The notes beneath the pieces are model-generated. The model was not told the DNA's origin. It did no database searches and saw only the letters and a program-made list of their open reading frames with translations. Positions 21,683-33,600 of a stretch of DNA of 64,000 bases are shown in pieces. The stretch comes from Tragulus kanchil (lineage: Eukaryota; Chordata; Mammalia; Artiodactyla; Tragulidae): the NCBI GenBank assembly GCA_022376925.1, contig JAIOJX010000004.1, positions 176,047,501 to 176,111,500 on the forward strand, in the 5' to 3' direction. A program made the translations under genes and the position numbers. The stretch's first letter is position 1, and the number at the start of each line of letters is the position of its first letter.

Positions 21683-24600
21683 CTGCAGGGGGGTTGAGAA
21701 CGGTTGAGGGTGTGGAGACCGGCAGCTGGCAGCAGACATACAGAACAGCTTCTCCAGAGAGGCTGAGGTCGTGGTTTAGGGATGCCAGGCATTACTGTCC
21801 TCCTCAGCCTCTCCAGTGCCCCCCACCCCCAGACCTACCCTGTGAGGCGAGGTATCTAGTCCCATGTCTCCATAGAAACCAGGGGTCCCTCTTCTGTTGC
21901 GACGCAGCAACCTCTGGGCTCTCATCCTACACTGTTCTAGTCTGACAGGTGCCTAACCTGGAATAACCATATGGGTGAGGGAAGATGGGGGTTGGACTGG
22001 TAATGAGCGTCCAGGAAAATCTGAGGCCGTGCTTTGGGGCCACTGACAATCTGATCACCCACCTCTTTCTCCTGGTCCCCTGAATCTTGTGTTGTAAAAC
22101 TACGTGTTTGCCTAGCACCTGAGTGATAAGGGCCTATAAATGCTGCGGGCTGTAGAGGACCTGCAGAACACCTAGGGTGGGACCAGGAGAGGAAAATGGG
22201 ACGCTGTAGGAGATTACTGTAAACTGTATCACTTTGTTCCCTTTGCCTAAGGCTAAACTGTTTCCCCAGCTTCAAATTTCAGCCACAGACTAAAGGAGAA
22301 AGAGTAACTTGTTTGTGAAACAACAGGGGAAATATATACATTAATAAATACAGGGCTGGAGGGAAAGGCAAGAACAGGCTATGTGCAGGAGTGTGGGTCT
22401 CACTGGGCATGTCTATAGGGGTGAGGAAGAGGAAGTGGGAGAGCTGAGAAAGACAGACAAGGAGCTTCAACACGAGAAAGAGTGAACGGAGGGGCTGGGG
22501 CCGGCTGACACAGACGACGGGAGGGCAGTGCTGACGGGAACTCCAGTCCACTGGGAGGACGGGTGGTGTGGACAAATGGAAGAAGCCCCGGTCCTAAAGA
22601 GGCCGTGGGCCCTCCAGCCTGCTGAGGGCCGAGGGGCTGTGGAGGCGGGCCTGACACACAGCACTAAAGAGCGCGCGGCCCTGCAGCAAGAGCAGCTGAG
22701 AGGGATGGAGGGAGGAGCAGCGCTTGAAATGGCCTTCATTCTGCAGTGGGGCAGGGGGTGGCTGGCACGGGCGGAAGGACAGTGCCCAGGAGGCCTTCTC
22801 CCTGCAGGGGGGTTGAGAACGGTTGAGGGTGTGGAGACCGGCAGCTGGCAGCAGACATACAGAACAGCTTCTCCAGAGAGGCTGAGGTCGTGGTTTAGGG
22901 ATGCCAGGCATTACTGTCCTCCTCAGCCTCTCCAGTGCCCCCCACCCCCAGACCTACCCTGTGAGGCGAGGTATCTAGTCCCATGTCTCCATAGAAACCA
23001 GGGGTCCCTCTTCTGTTGCGACGCAGCAACCTCTGGGCTCTCATCCTACACTGTTCTAGTCTGACAGGTGCCTAACCTGGAATAACCATATGGGTGAGGG
23101 AAGATGGGGGTTGGACTGGTAATGAGCGTCCAGGAAAATCTGAGGCCGTGCTTTGGGGCCACTGACAATCTGATCACCCACCTCTTTCTCCTGGTCCCCT
23201 GAATCTTGTGTTGTAAAACTACGTGTTTGCCTAGCACCTGAGTGATAAGGGCCTATAAATGCTGCGGGCTGTAGAGGACCTGCAGAACACCTAGGGTGGG
23301 ACCAGGAGAGGAAAATGGGACGCTGTAGGAGATTACTGTAAACTGTATCACTTTGTTCCCTTTGCCTAAGGCTAAACTGTTTCCCCAGCTTCAAATTTCA
23401 GCCACAGACTAAAGGAGAAAGAGTAACTTGTTTGTGAAACAACAGGGGAAATATATACATTAATAAATACAGGGCTGGAGGGAAAGGCAAGAACAGGCTA
23501 TGTGCAGGAGTGTGGGTCTCACTGGGCATGTCTATAGGGGTGAGGAAGAGGAAGTGGGAGAGCTGAGAAAGACAGACAAGGAGCTTCAACACGAGAAAGA
23601 GTGAACAGAAGAGACGGAGAGGGGAGTCAAGTACATATGAGAAGAAGGAGCAACAGAAGCCGGCTTTAAGAGGGAAGAGCCCTGATGGACAGAAGGGAGG
23701 CGTGGTTTGAAACGCTCTCTGAAGCCAAACTGCCAGTGGCCAACATACTACTGTATATTGATCTTGCTACTTCTTTAGACTCAGTTCTTCTAGGACCTAA
23801 AACCTAAAGAAAGGTGGTCTCGCCTGACCAGCACAGGTACTTCTAACCCGACACTGAGAGCCACGTAGCTCGCTGAGCCTCCCCCTTTGCTGGGCCGCCC
23901 ACAAGCTCAGGACCCTTTTCAGCACTCAATTGTAGAAAGTCTCTCTCCCATGCTTCTCTATCGATCCAGTTTCCCTTGTGATCTTCCTCTGTACTGTCCT
24001 GTGATTTTAGCAGTGGTTTTGAGTGGCCTAATGTCATTTTTGGAAGTAGATGGGGCATGCACCCTAAATAACAGAAATGAAGCGCATGTGGATTAGGCCA
24101 AAATGAAGTGAGAGAAGTCAGACAGGACAGGATGAAGGAAGGAGGAAGAGGAGAAAGAAGGAAGGTGGGAGCCAGAGCGGCACTGGGGTGGGCGAGGGGT
24201 ACAGAGAGCAGCAGTCCGCGACGGAGACAGGCGGCAGCTTTGGACAGGGAATGCCACACAGACCGAAGGGCAGAGCTCTCTCCTCCACTAATGCTGCAGG
24301 AGCCCCGCACAGGACTGCTTCTCTGCCCTCCCCTGACCTTTCTTTCCCCAAAAAGTCCTAGCCTTATCAGAGCACCCTGGGCTTACAGGGCAGGTTAAGT
24401 CATCCACTCCCCGCCCCCTCCCAGGTCCAGCTCCAAGACCATCCTTGGAGAATCTCTGCGGTCCCTGTTCGCAGGCGGGTTCAGAGATAAGAAAGTGCTA
24501 CCTTTGAGGCTCACCTGTTCCCATCATTTTTAAATGAAACCTCCCCCAGACCTCCTGAGTGAGGCACACGGCTTTGCTCTGGGACACAAGGAAAGGAGAC

Positions 24601-27600
24601 AGAAAATGGACAGCCATGGAGGAACCAAACTTACAAGGAACTTTCCAGGGAGGCAGTAAAAATACCTCGGCCCTGCACAGGCACGCACACGCACACACAC
24701 ACGAGTGTGCATGCGCACACACACACTCTCGCACACACACACACGCTTTAGACAAGATGCTCCACGATTACCAGACAGGCCTGTGGGACAGAGCAGAAAG
24801 GAAGGTGGCGGGCGGTGGTTTGAGGATGTGTGTGTGAAGTGGGTATGTGTGATGATGGAGAAGGGGTCGTCATGGGTTACTGCCGTGGCTTTCCTCTGTG
24901 TCCACGCTCACCGGAGGTAGGCCTCCGTTGTCATTAAGCCGCTTGGCTCTGTACGTCTCATAGTGGATGTTGTGCGTCACTTCCTTGAGGTCCTGGAGGT
25001 GGGTCCTGAGGGACATGGGGCGAGAGAAAGAAGGAGGTCATCAGGGGCCAGAGGAGGAAGAGAGGACCCCCGTCTGAGGTCGACGCACCGCTTCCACAGC
25101 CTGGGCCCAGGGCCTGGGCCAAAGACACCTCTTGAGCCTCTTTTCCTTCAAGATGGGCGCTGGGACTGGGGTAGAAGCTCTGTCAGAGAGACCTGGGGAC
25201 TGCGTAGGTAGATCTGAACAAGAGGCCTCCCGACCCCAAATAATTACCCCTGCCATCTGACGGGAGGGGTGTGTCTTACCTGATGACAAAGTCTCGCAGC
25301 AGGGCAAACTCACAGTGGTTGAGGTTTTCCACTGTGAACAAACAAACAAACCCAAGTGGTCATTTCACTAATGCAGCAACACTAGCAGATGAATTTCTGT
25401 TCAGGTCATGGAGCAGCCATGGGCCAGGCTCTTGTCACTCTTGGCCCTCAAGTGCCCTGGATTTTACTCACTGAACAAGGATTGACGGAGCAGCCACGAA
25501 GGCACACACTACTCTAGACTCTGGAATAACAGCTAATATGCAACATTATATTTCCCCTCTTACAGGAAAGGAAACTAATACACAGGCAGCCTAAGATACT
25601 TGCCCACAGCCTAAAACACAATTCCTATCTTTAAGGATCTTATAATCTGATTAGAATACAGTAACACACACAGAGAATAATTGAGCCATCTTAAAAAGGT
25701 CATGATGGCTTGATAAATCTAATTCAACATAGATCAAGTGCCTGCTCTATACAAAGCACTTGACAAAGACGGTGGAAGCAGAAGAGGATTAAGTCATGAA
25801 TCTTCTTGGCTCACAATCTATGGGGAGGATGGATAGTCTCATAATTTCATTCAACGCAGATGATGAGGAAAATGCTATTAAAACAAAAAAAAAAATCCCA
25901 GGGGCTTCCTTGGTGGACCACTGGTTAGGAATCTGCCTGCCAATGCAGGGGATAGGTTTGATCCCTGGTCCAGGAAGATCCCACGTGCTGTGAGGCAACT
26001 AAGCCTGCCCTCTAGAGCCCACAAGCCACAACTGCGGAGCCTGCCTGCACACCTAGAGTCCATGCTCCACGAAAGAAGCCACTGCAGTGAGAACCTCATG
26101 CACAGCAACCAAGACTCCGCCCAGCCAAAAATAAAAATTAAAAAAAATCCCAACAAAGGGTCATAGAAAAACAGGAGACAGCATGATATAATGGGATGAA
26201 CTTGACTTTGGAATCAAAATACCCGAGTCTAAAATCCAGGTTTCACCACTAACAAGGCAAGTGATCCTGGGCAGGACACTGAACCTGTCTGGGACGCAAG
26301 CACCTCAGCAAGGATGTTCTGAGAGCAATCTTGCCTGCCCCGCCCCCTCTCAGAGGGTATCATGATGAATTCATCCCTAAAGCAATTCTCTGAGAACTCT
26401 CAGAGTCACTTGACCTTCTGAAGGTCACAACGGTCCCCATAAAATGAAAATGGCAACATCTGAACAACCCTTCAGCCGTTTTTCACATCATGCCTCCTTT
26501 CATCTGAAAACCTTTCTCTGGTTTTTCAGATCCTTACTAATCTCTCCATGTTCTGAACTCCTTTGACCCTCGAGATAGTGCCTCCCCGTCGGGTGCGAAA
26601 TTCACCTTTTACTGTTTCCTGATCGTGAGTCTCATCTTCCCCATCAGACTGTAAGCCCCTTCTGGCAGGGTCTGGCTGGCATTCATTTTATACCTTACAT
26701 CCTAACACTGTGCCTCGACCTGCAGATGCTTAATAAATAAGCATAATTAGAATACAGTAACACACACAGAGAATAATTGAGCCATCTTAAAAAGGTCATG
26801 ATGGCTTGATAAATCTAATTCAACATAGATCAAGTGCCTGCTCTATACAAAGCACTTGACAAAGACGGTGGAAGCAGAAGAGGATTAAGTCATGAATCTT
26901 CTTGGCTCACAATCTATGGGGAGGATGGATAGTCTCATAATTTCATTCAACGCAGATGATGAGGAAAATGCTATTAAAACAAAAAAAAAAAATCCCAGGG
27001 GCTTCCTTGGTGGACCACTGGTTAGGAATCTGCCTGCCAATGCAGGGGATAGGTTTGATCCCTGGTCCAGGAAGATCCCACGTGCTGTGAGGCAACTAAG
27101 CCTGCCCTCTAGAGCCCACAAGCCACAACTGCGGAGCCTGCCTGCACACCTAGAGTCCATGCTCCACGAAAGAAGCCACTGCAGTGAGAACCTCATGCAC
27201 AGCAACCAAGACTCCGCCCAGCCAAAAATAAAAATTAAAAAAAATCCCAACAAAGGGTCATAGAAAAACAGGAGACAGCATGATATAATGGGATGAACTT
27301 GACTTTGGAATCAAAATACCCGAGTCTAAAATCCAGGTTTCACCACTAACAAGGCAAGTGATCCTGGGCAGGACACTGAACCTGTCTGGGACGCAAGCAC
27401 CTCAGCAAGGATGTTCTGAGAGCAATCTTGCCTGCCCCGCCCCCTCTCAGAGGGTATCATGATGAATTCATCCCTAAAGCAATTCTCTGAGAACTCTCAG
27501 AGTCACTTGACCTTCTGAAGGTCACAACGGTCCCCATAAAATGAAAATGGCAACATCTGAACAACCCTTCAGCCGTTTTTCACATCATGCCTCCTTTCAT

Positions 27601-30600
27601 CTGAAAACCTTTCTCTGGTTTTTCAGATCCTTACTAATCTCTCCATGTTCTGAACTCCTTTGACCCTCGAGATAGTGCCTCCCCGTCGGGTGCGAAATTC
27701 ACCTTTTACTGTTTCCTGATCGTGAGTCTCATCTTCCCCATCAGACTGTAAGCCCCTTCTGGCAGGGTCTGGCTGGCATTCATTTTATACCTTACATCCT
27801 AACACTGTGCCTCGACCTGCAGATGCTTAATAAATAAGCATAATTAACCAGCAACCAATTCTTCAAGAAGATGTACTGAATTACCTTCAATGATGCCCCA
27901 GGGAGTTTTTCTGCCGAGGACCCGCTTGCCATTCACTTGGTACTCCTTGTCGCTTCCCACCACAGCGAAGGGCATGCTCTCCTGCTGACAAAGCAGACAC
28001 ACGAGCGTGTCATCCTCCTGCTCTCTGGGCCTCCAAGGCAGACGGTATACGGTCCTGCGCCTCTAGCCTTGAACTGCACATTGCTGAAGCTAATTCAGTG
28101 ATCCCACTAATGGCAGGGGCAAGGCTCTTGTCTCTTACAAAGAGCACTGGACTGGGAGTCTGAAGTCCTGGGTTCAGACCTGATTGCTTCCCTGCCTGGC
28201 TGCTTAACCTCAGTAAGTCACATTGCCTAAAACTGGAGAATGCTTTGTACTCTTCAGTGGTTTAACAGACGTGGTTTGATTGGGAACAACTCTGTGAGCT
28301 AGCCAGGAAAGACAGACCTCTAAAATGACACCCAGCCAACAGACAGTGTAACTAAAGCTTTACACTGTCTCCTGCACTAGCAGAAGCTCACACGCGCTGC
28401 CCGCCCAGCGTTCAAAGGCCACTTTCTGATGTGCATAGGCTCCTTGTTCCAGCAGGTAGGTGTATGTTCCCAAGTGTATCTGCCTGGTGTGTACGGTTAT
28501 TGCATTTGGATAAATTAACTACTATATAAGCTGAGGACATAAGAGTGTGGAGGTCTGTTTCTCTAAATATTAAGTTGAATGTTTCAGAAAGACTTGATAA
28601 AGGTGAGTTCCTTTTGCATTAAAACTGGTTAAGAATCTGCCTTCCAATGCAAGGAAAGCAAGTTCAATCCCTGGTGAGAGAACTAAGATCCCACATGCCC
28701 ACACGCCCCAGCTAGAGAGAAGCCCGCAGGCTGCAATGAGAAGTCTTGCATGCCGCAACTGAGATTAGATAGTCAAAAATAAATTTTTTAGGGCTTCCCC
28801 TGGTGGTCCAGTGGGTAAGGACATCGCCTTGCAGTGCAAGGGGCGCCGGTTCGAGCCCCGGCCTGGGAAGATCCCACGTGCCGCGGAGCGGCTGGACTGA
28901 TGTGTCCAATTGCCGAGCCGGAGCTCTGGAGCGCATGCGCCCGGAGCCAGTGCTCTGCAACGACAAAACGCCACCACGATGGGAGGCCCACAGGAGCCAA
29001 AGAACAAAGATGGATGAACATAGAGAAACGAAAGACCAATAGAAGTGGCCCACCCGTCCCCCTCCCTCCCCAACCGGACCCCCGCCCAAAATAAATAAAT
29101 AATAAAAATAATAATAATAAATAAATAAAATTTTTAAAAAGCACTGAATTAAAAAAAAAGAGTGGCCTTATCTTCAAAGCAGAGACCTTGTTTCTATATA
29201 AAAGAACGTTTAATGAATGTGATGTGGTTTTGATAGTTTTTTTTTCCCCCCATCATGCCCCTTTTATTTATATTTATTTTCACCCATCTTTTTATTCTTT
29301 GAACTGTGTGGGCCTCCCATAGCAGTGGCCTGTCTCACTGCAGAGCACTGGCTCTGGGCACATGCACTCCAAAATGCTGGCTCATAACTGGACATACCAG
29401 TTCAGTCACTCCACGGCACGTGGGGTCTTCCCAGGCCAGGGAGTGAACCAGTGCCCCTTGCACTGCAAGGTGAACTTTTTATCCACTGGACCACCAGGGA
29501 AGCCCCTGGTTTTGATAGTTAAACTTAATAATTTAGTAAAACTTTAAAAACATCTATTTTAAAACTTGTATGCTTCATGTTTAAAATTATTTCTTCAATT
29601 GATTTTTTTCAATGAACTGATCAGCTACCTGTCTCGACCACATCAGGTGGGGGGCTTCTCCTAGGTGACCACATCTGGTGGAAAAGGAGACTCAAGGCTA
29701 AAGTGAGGGATTTGTCCCAGGCTACAAAGCCCAGACTAGACCTCAGGATTCAGATGCATAATTACAGAACAGTGGAAGTTTAGAACTGAGAGGGATCTTG
29801 GAGATCACATGGGCCAGTAGTTTCCTAGCCAGGTTTCATAAAGCTTTACCATTCCCAGGAAACACTTCCAGGGTCTGCTCTGAAAGTAGGACTGTGACTG
29901 TGTCACAGCCCAAGCTGCTCTGTTTTTTAACACTGGAGTCGGGAGAAGACTCCTGAGAGCCCCTTGGACTGCAAGAGATCAAACCAGTCAATCCTAAAGG
30001 AAATCAACCCTGAATATTCGTTGGAAGGACTGATGCTGAAAACACCAATACTTTGGCCACCTGATACAAAGAGCTAACTCATTGGAAAAGACCCTGATGC
30101 TGCAAAAAAGATTAAGGCAGAAAGAGAAGGAGGCAGCAGAGGATGAGATGGTTAGATAGCATCATCAACTCAATGGACATGCATTTGAACAAACTCTGGG
30201 GGATGGTGAAGGACGGGGAAGCCTGGTGTGCTGTAATCCATGGGGTCGCAATCGGACACCACTGAGTGAACAGTAACATACTGGAAACTGACATTTACTT
30301 TTTTTTTTTTTTGGGCCGCTTCTATTGGTCTTTCATTTATTTATCTTTGTTCTTTGGCCCATGTGGGCCTCCCATCGCAGCGGCCCTTGTTGCTGCAGAG
30401 CGCCGGGTCCGGGCGCATGCACTCCAGAGCTCTGGCTCGGCAATTGGACACATCAGTCCAGCCGCTCCGCGGCACGTGGGCTCTTCCCAGGCAGGGATCG
30501 AACTGGCGCCCCTTGCACTGCAAGACGGTGTCCTTATCCACTGGACCACCAGGGAAGCCCTGATATTTACTTTTTAAAAGTTCTTCTGGGGCTTCCCTGG

Positions 30601-33600
30601 TGGCCCAGTGGGTAAGGACACTGCCTTGCAGTGCAAGGGGCACTGGTGGGAGGCCCACACGGGCCAAAGAACAAAGATGGATGAAACTGAATAAATGAAA
30701 GACCAATAGAAGTGGCCTGCCTGCCCCACTCCCTCCCCAACCCGCCTCCCCTGCCAAAAAAAAAAAAAGTTCTTCTAGGGGAGCGGAAGAGCCAACAAGC
30801 CACTCATCTAGTCTGATCTCTGAATTTTACATAAGGGGAAATGGAGGCGGAGCTCTGCCTAAAGCTTTTCCTGCCTGTATCCTTCCACCACGCCATATCC
30901 TGGTTTTACTTGGCCCTCTGGCGGAACGAGAGGCTTTTGCAAAAGGGCTGGGGATGGACCTAAAGCTTTACCATTCCCAGGAAACACTTCCAGGGTCTGC
31001 TCTGAAAGTAGGACTGTGACTGTGTCACAGCCCAAGCTGCTCTGTTTTTTAACACTGGAGTCGGGAGAAGACTCCTGAGAGCCCCTTGGACTGCAAGAGA
31101 TCAAACCAGTCAATCCTAAAGGAAATCAACCCTGAATATTCGTTGGAAGGACTGATGCTGAAAACACCAATACTTTGGCCACCTGATACAAAGAGCTAAC
31201 TCATTGGAAAAGACCCTGATGCTGCAAAAAAGATTAAGGCAGAAAGAGAAGGAGGCAGCAGAGGATGAGATGGTTAGATAGCATCATCAACTCAATGGAC
31301 ATGCATTTGAACAAACTCTGGGGGATGGTGAAGGACGGGGAAGCCTGGTGTGCTGTAATCCATGGGGTCGCAATCGGACACCACTGAGTGAACAGTAACA
31401 TACTGGAAACTGACATTTACTTTTTTTTTTTTTGGGCCGCTTCTATTGGTCTTTCATTTATTTATCTTTGTTCTTTGGCCCATGTGGGCCTCCCATCGCA
31501 GCGGCCCTTGTTGCTGCAGAGCGCCGGGTCCGGGCGCATGCACTCCAGAGCTCTGGCTCGGCAATTGGACACATCAGTCCAGCCGCTCCGCGGCACGTGG
31601 GCTCTTCCCAGGCAGGGATCGAACTGGCGCCCCTTGCACTGCAAGACGGTGTCCTTATCCACTGGACCACCAGGGAAGCCCTGATATTTACTTTTTAAAA
31701 GTTCTTCTGGGGCTTCCCTGGTGGCCCAGTGGGTAAGGACACTGCCTTGCAGTGCAAGGGGCACTGGTGGGAGGCCCACACGGGCCAAAGAACAAAGATG
31801 GATGAAACTGAATAAATGAAAGACCAATAGAAGTGGCCTGCCTGCCCCACTCCCTCCCCAACCCGCCTCCCCTGCCAAAAAAAAAAAAAGTTCTTCTAGG
31901 GGAGCGGAAGAGCCAACAAGCCACTCATCTAGTCTGATCTCTGAATTTTACATAAGGGGAAATGGAGGCGGAGCTCTGCCTAAAGCTTTTCCTGCCTGTA
32001 TCCTTCCACCACGCCATATCCTGGTTTTACTTGGCCCTCTGGCGGAACGAGAGGCTTTTGCACAGTCTGGGGATGGACAGGAACACTGGCTGTCTGGGTA
32101 CAAGGTTCACAGTCCTGGCCAGGACCCAGTCCTCATCTTCTCCCATGCCACTTCTGGTCTGGGTCAGGCACGGTGAGGGCAGGAAGTTTGGACAGGGAAA
32201 AGCAGGAGAAACACAGAAGCAGTACATGATACACATCCCAGGGGACCAAAGTGGGCATCTGTGTGATGAACCGAATCCCAGATACCTACCCGGATCTTGT
32301 CATTCTCCGTCTTGTCCTCCAAATCCTCATCAAATTCTTTCTGGGGGTAGAATTCAATGCCATTCACTTCAAGCTCCTTTCGAACCTAGAGGCAGAGAGG
32401 AAGCAGGTAGCCGAGTGTCACGATAGAGAGAGGGCTCTGTGTGCGTGTGCATGAGCATGCAAGCCTGTGCATGCGGAAGCCAGAGGGGTAAAGGATAGTT
32501 CAGTCATCTCTGAACTTTGACACCCTGGGCGGCAGGGGGATCCCGAGGGAATGGGAGCCCCAGCCCGCTGTGAGGAAGAGGCTGAGGGTACAGCCTGTTC
32601 ATCTCAGGGTAAGATCAGGATCCAGATGAGCAGGAAAGTGGAGAAGAGACTGTGCATGGGCAGTGCTCTCGCCACACTTGCTTGACTCCTGTTCCCTGGG
32701 AAGAGAGGCGCATCTCTCCATACCCAGCCTCTCCCCCGTCCGTCCTCTTTCAAGGCACGGCTTAAGTCTCCTCCTCCAGGAAGCCATCCAGCACTTTTCA
32801 GTCATTGCCTTGATTAAGTTTCTTAAAGGCAGCAGCTGTCTTTAAGCTTCTCCTGCATCTCCCTAACCCAGTCCTCTGTGTGTCTGGCACGGGACAGAGC
32901 TTACGGGAAGTAACAATAAGAGACCAGCGGGCAGTTGATTCATTAGTCAGGTCCTTCAAGCAACCTAACGACGAGGAGTGCTCTCTCATATTCGAGGTGA
33001 TTTACGTGTTTAGTGGTATTTGCAGGTAAGTTTGGAGGGTGAGAAGAACGCTGGAGCTGCACTAACTTCTTCTCTTCACCACCAGCCTGGCCTCTTTAAC
33101 GCTTGAGTCAGGGCTGGACGGGAAGTGGGGTAGGGAGTGAATATAATACTGGAGGATAGGAGAGGGCTTGGACCGGAAGGGGAGAGGTGAGGATGGGGAC
33201 AGGAAGAGGAGGTGGGCCCTTCTCACCCTCTGCTTGAACTCAGACTTCTCCTCCAGGGTCATGGTGTCGGCCTTAGCAATGACGGGGATGATGTTCACAA
33301 CCTTGCTGAGGTGCTTCATGAACTCCAGGTCGAGAGGTCGCAAGCTGGGGCCCAGAGAAGGCAGGGTGTCAGAGCCCCCATGCCCTCCCTGACTCAGCCA
33401 CTGCCCCCACTCCCGGGACCCCCTTGGGACAGGAGGCCTGGGCTGGGAACTGGCGGAGGTGCCCACCGTCTCACACCTGCAGAAGAAAACCCAACCCTCT
33501 ACCCACACGTGGTCCACCACCTCCCTTTCTCCTCCTCGGCTCTGGTGCATGTCCTTGGCTTTAAGCCCCACTCAAACCACTCTCTCTTTTTTGGGGCCAC

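Larger units (their letters stand above)
21364..23605. repeat. Direct tandem duplication 4 (unit about 1,122 bp), carries the SEPTIN3 terminal exon
   Basis: 21364-22486 is repeated at 22487-23605. The right copy lacks three bases, all in G or C runs and all within about 130 bases of its left end. The remainder appears identical. Confidence 0.97.
25651..27843. repeat. Direct tandem duplication 5 (unit 1,096 bp)
   Basis: 25651-26746 is repeated at 26747-27843. The only difference I see is one A in a poly-A run. It contains a CHR SINE and a MIR-like element and ends 42 bases from SEPTIN3 exon 8. Confidence 0.97.
29840..32072. repeat. Direct tandem duplication 6 (unit 1,121 bp)
   Basis: 29840-30960 is repeated from 30961 to about 32072. 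The last 25 bases of the left copy are altered (GCAAAAGGG versus GCACAGTC). It contains a BovB 3' fragment and two opposed SINE-X copies. Confidence 0.97.

Noticed and set aside
24684..24745. Short regularly spaced repeats suggesting a CRISPR-like array
   Set aside because: This is a plain interrupted CA microsatellite in a mammalian genome.
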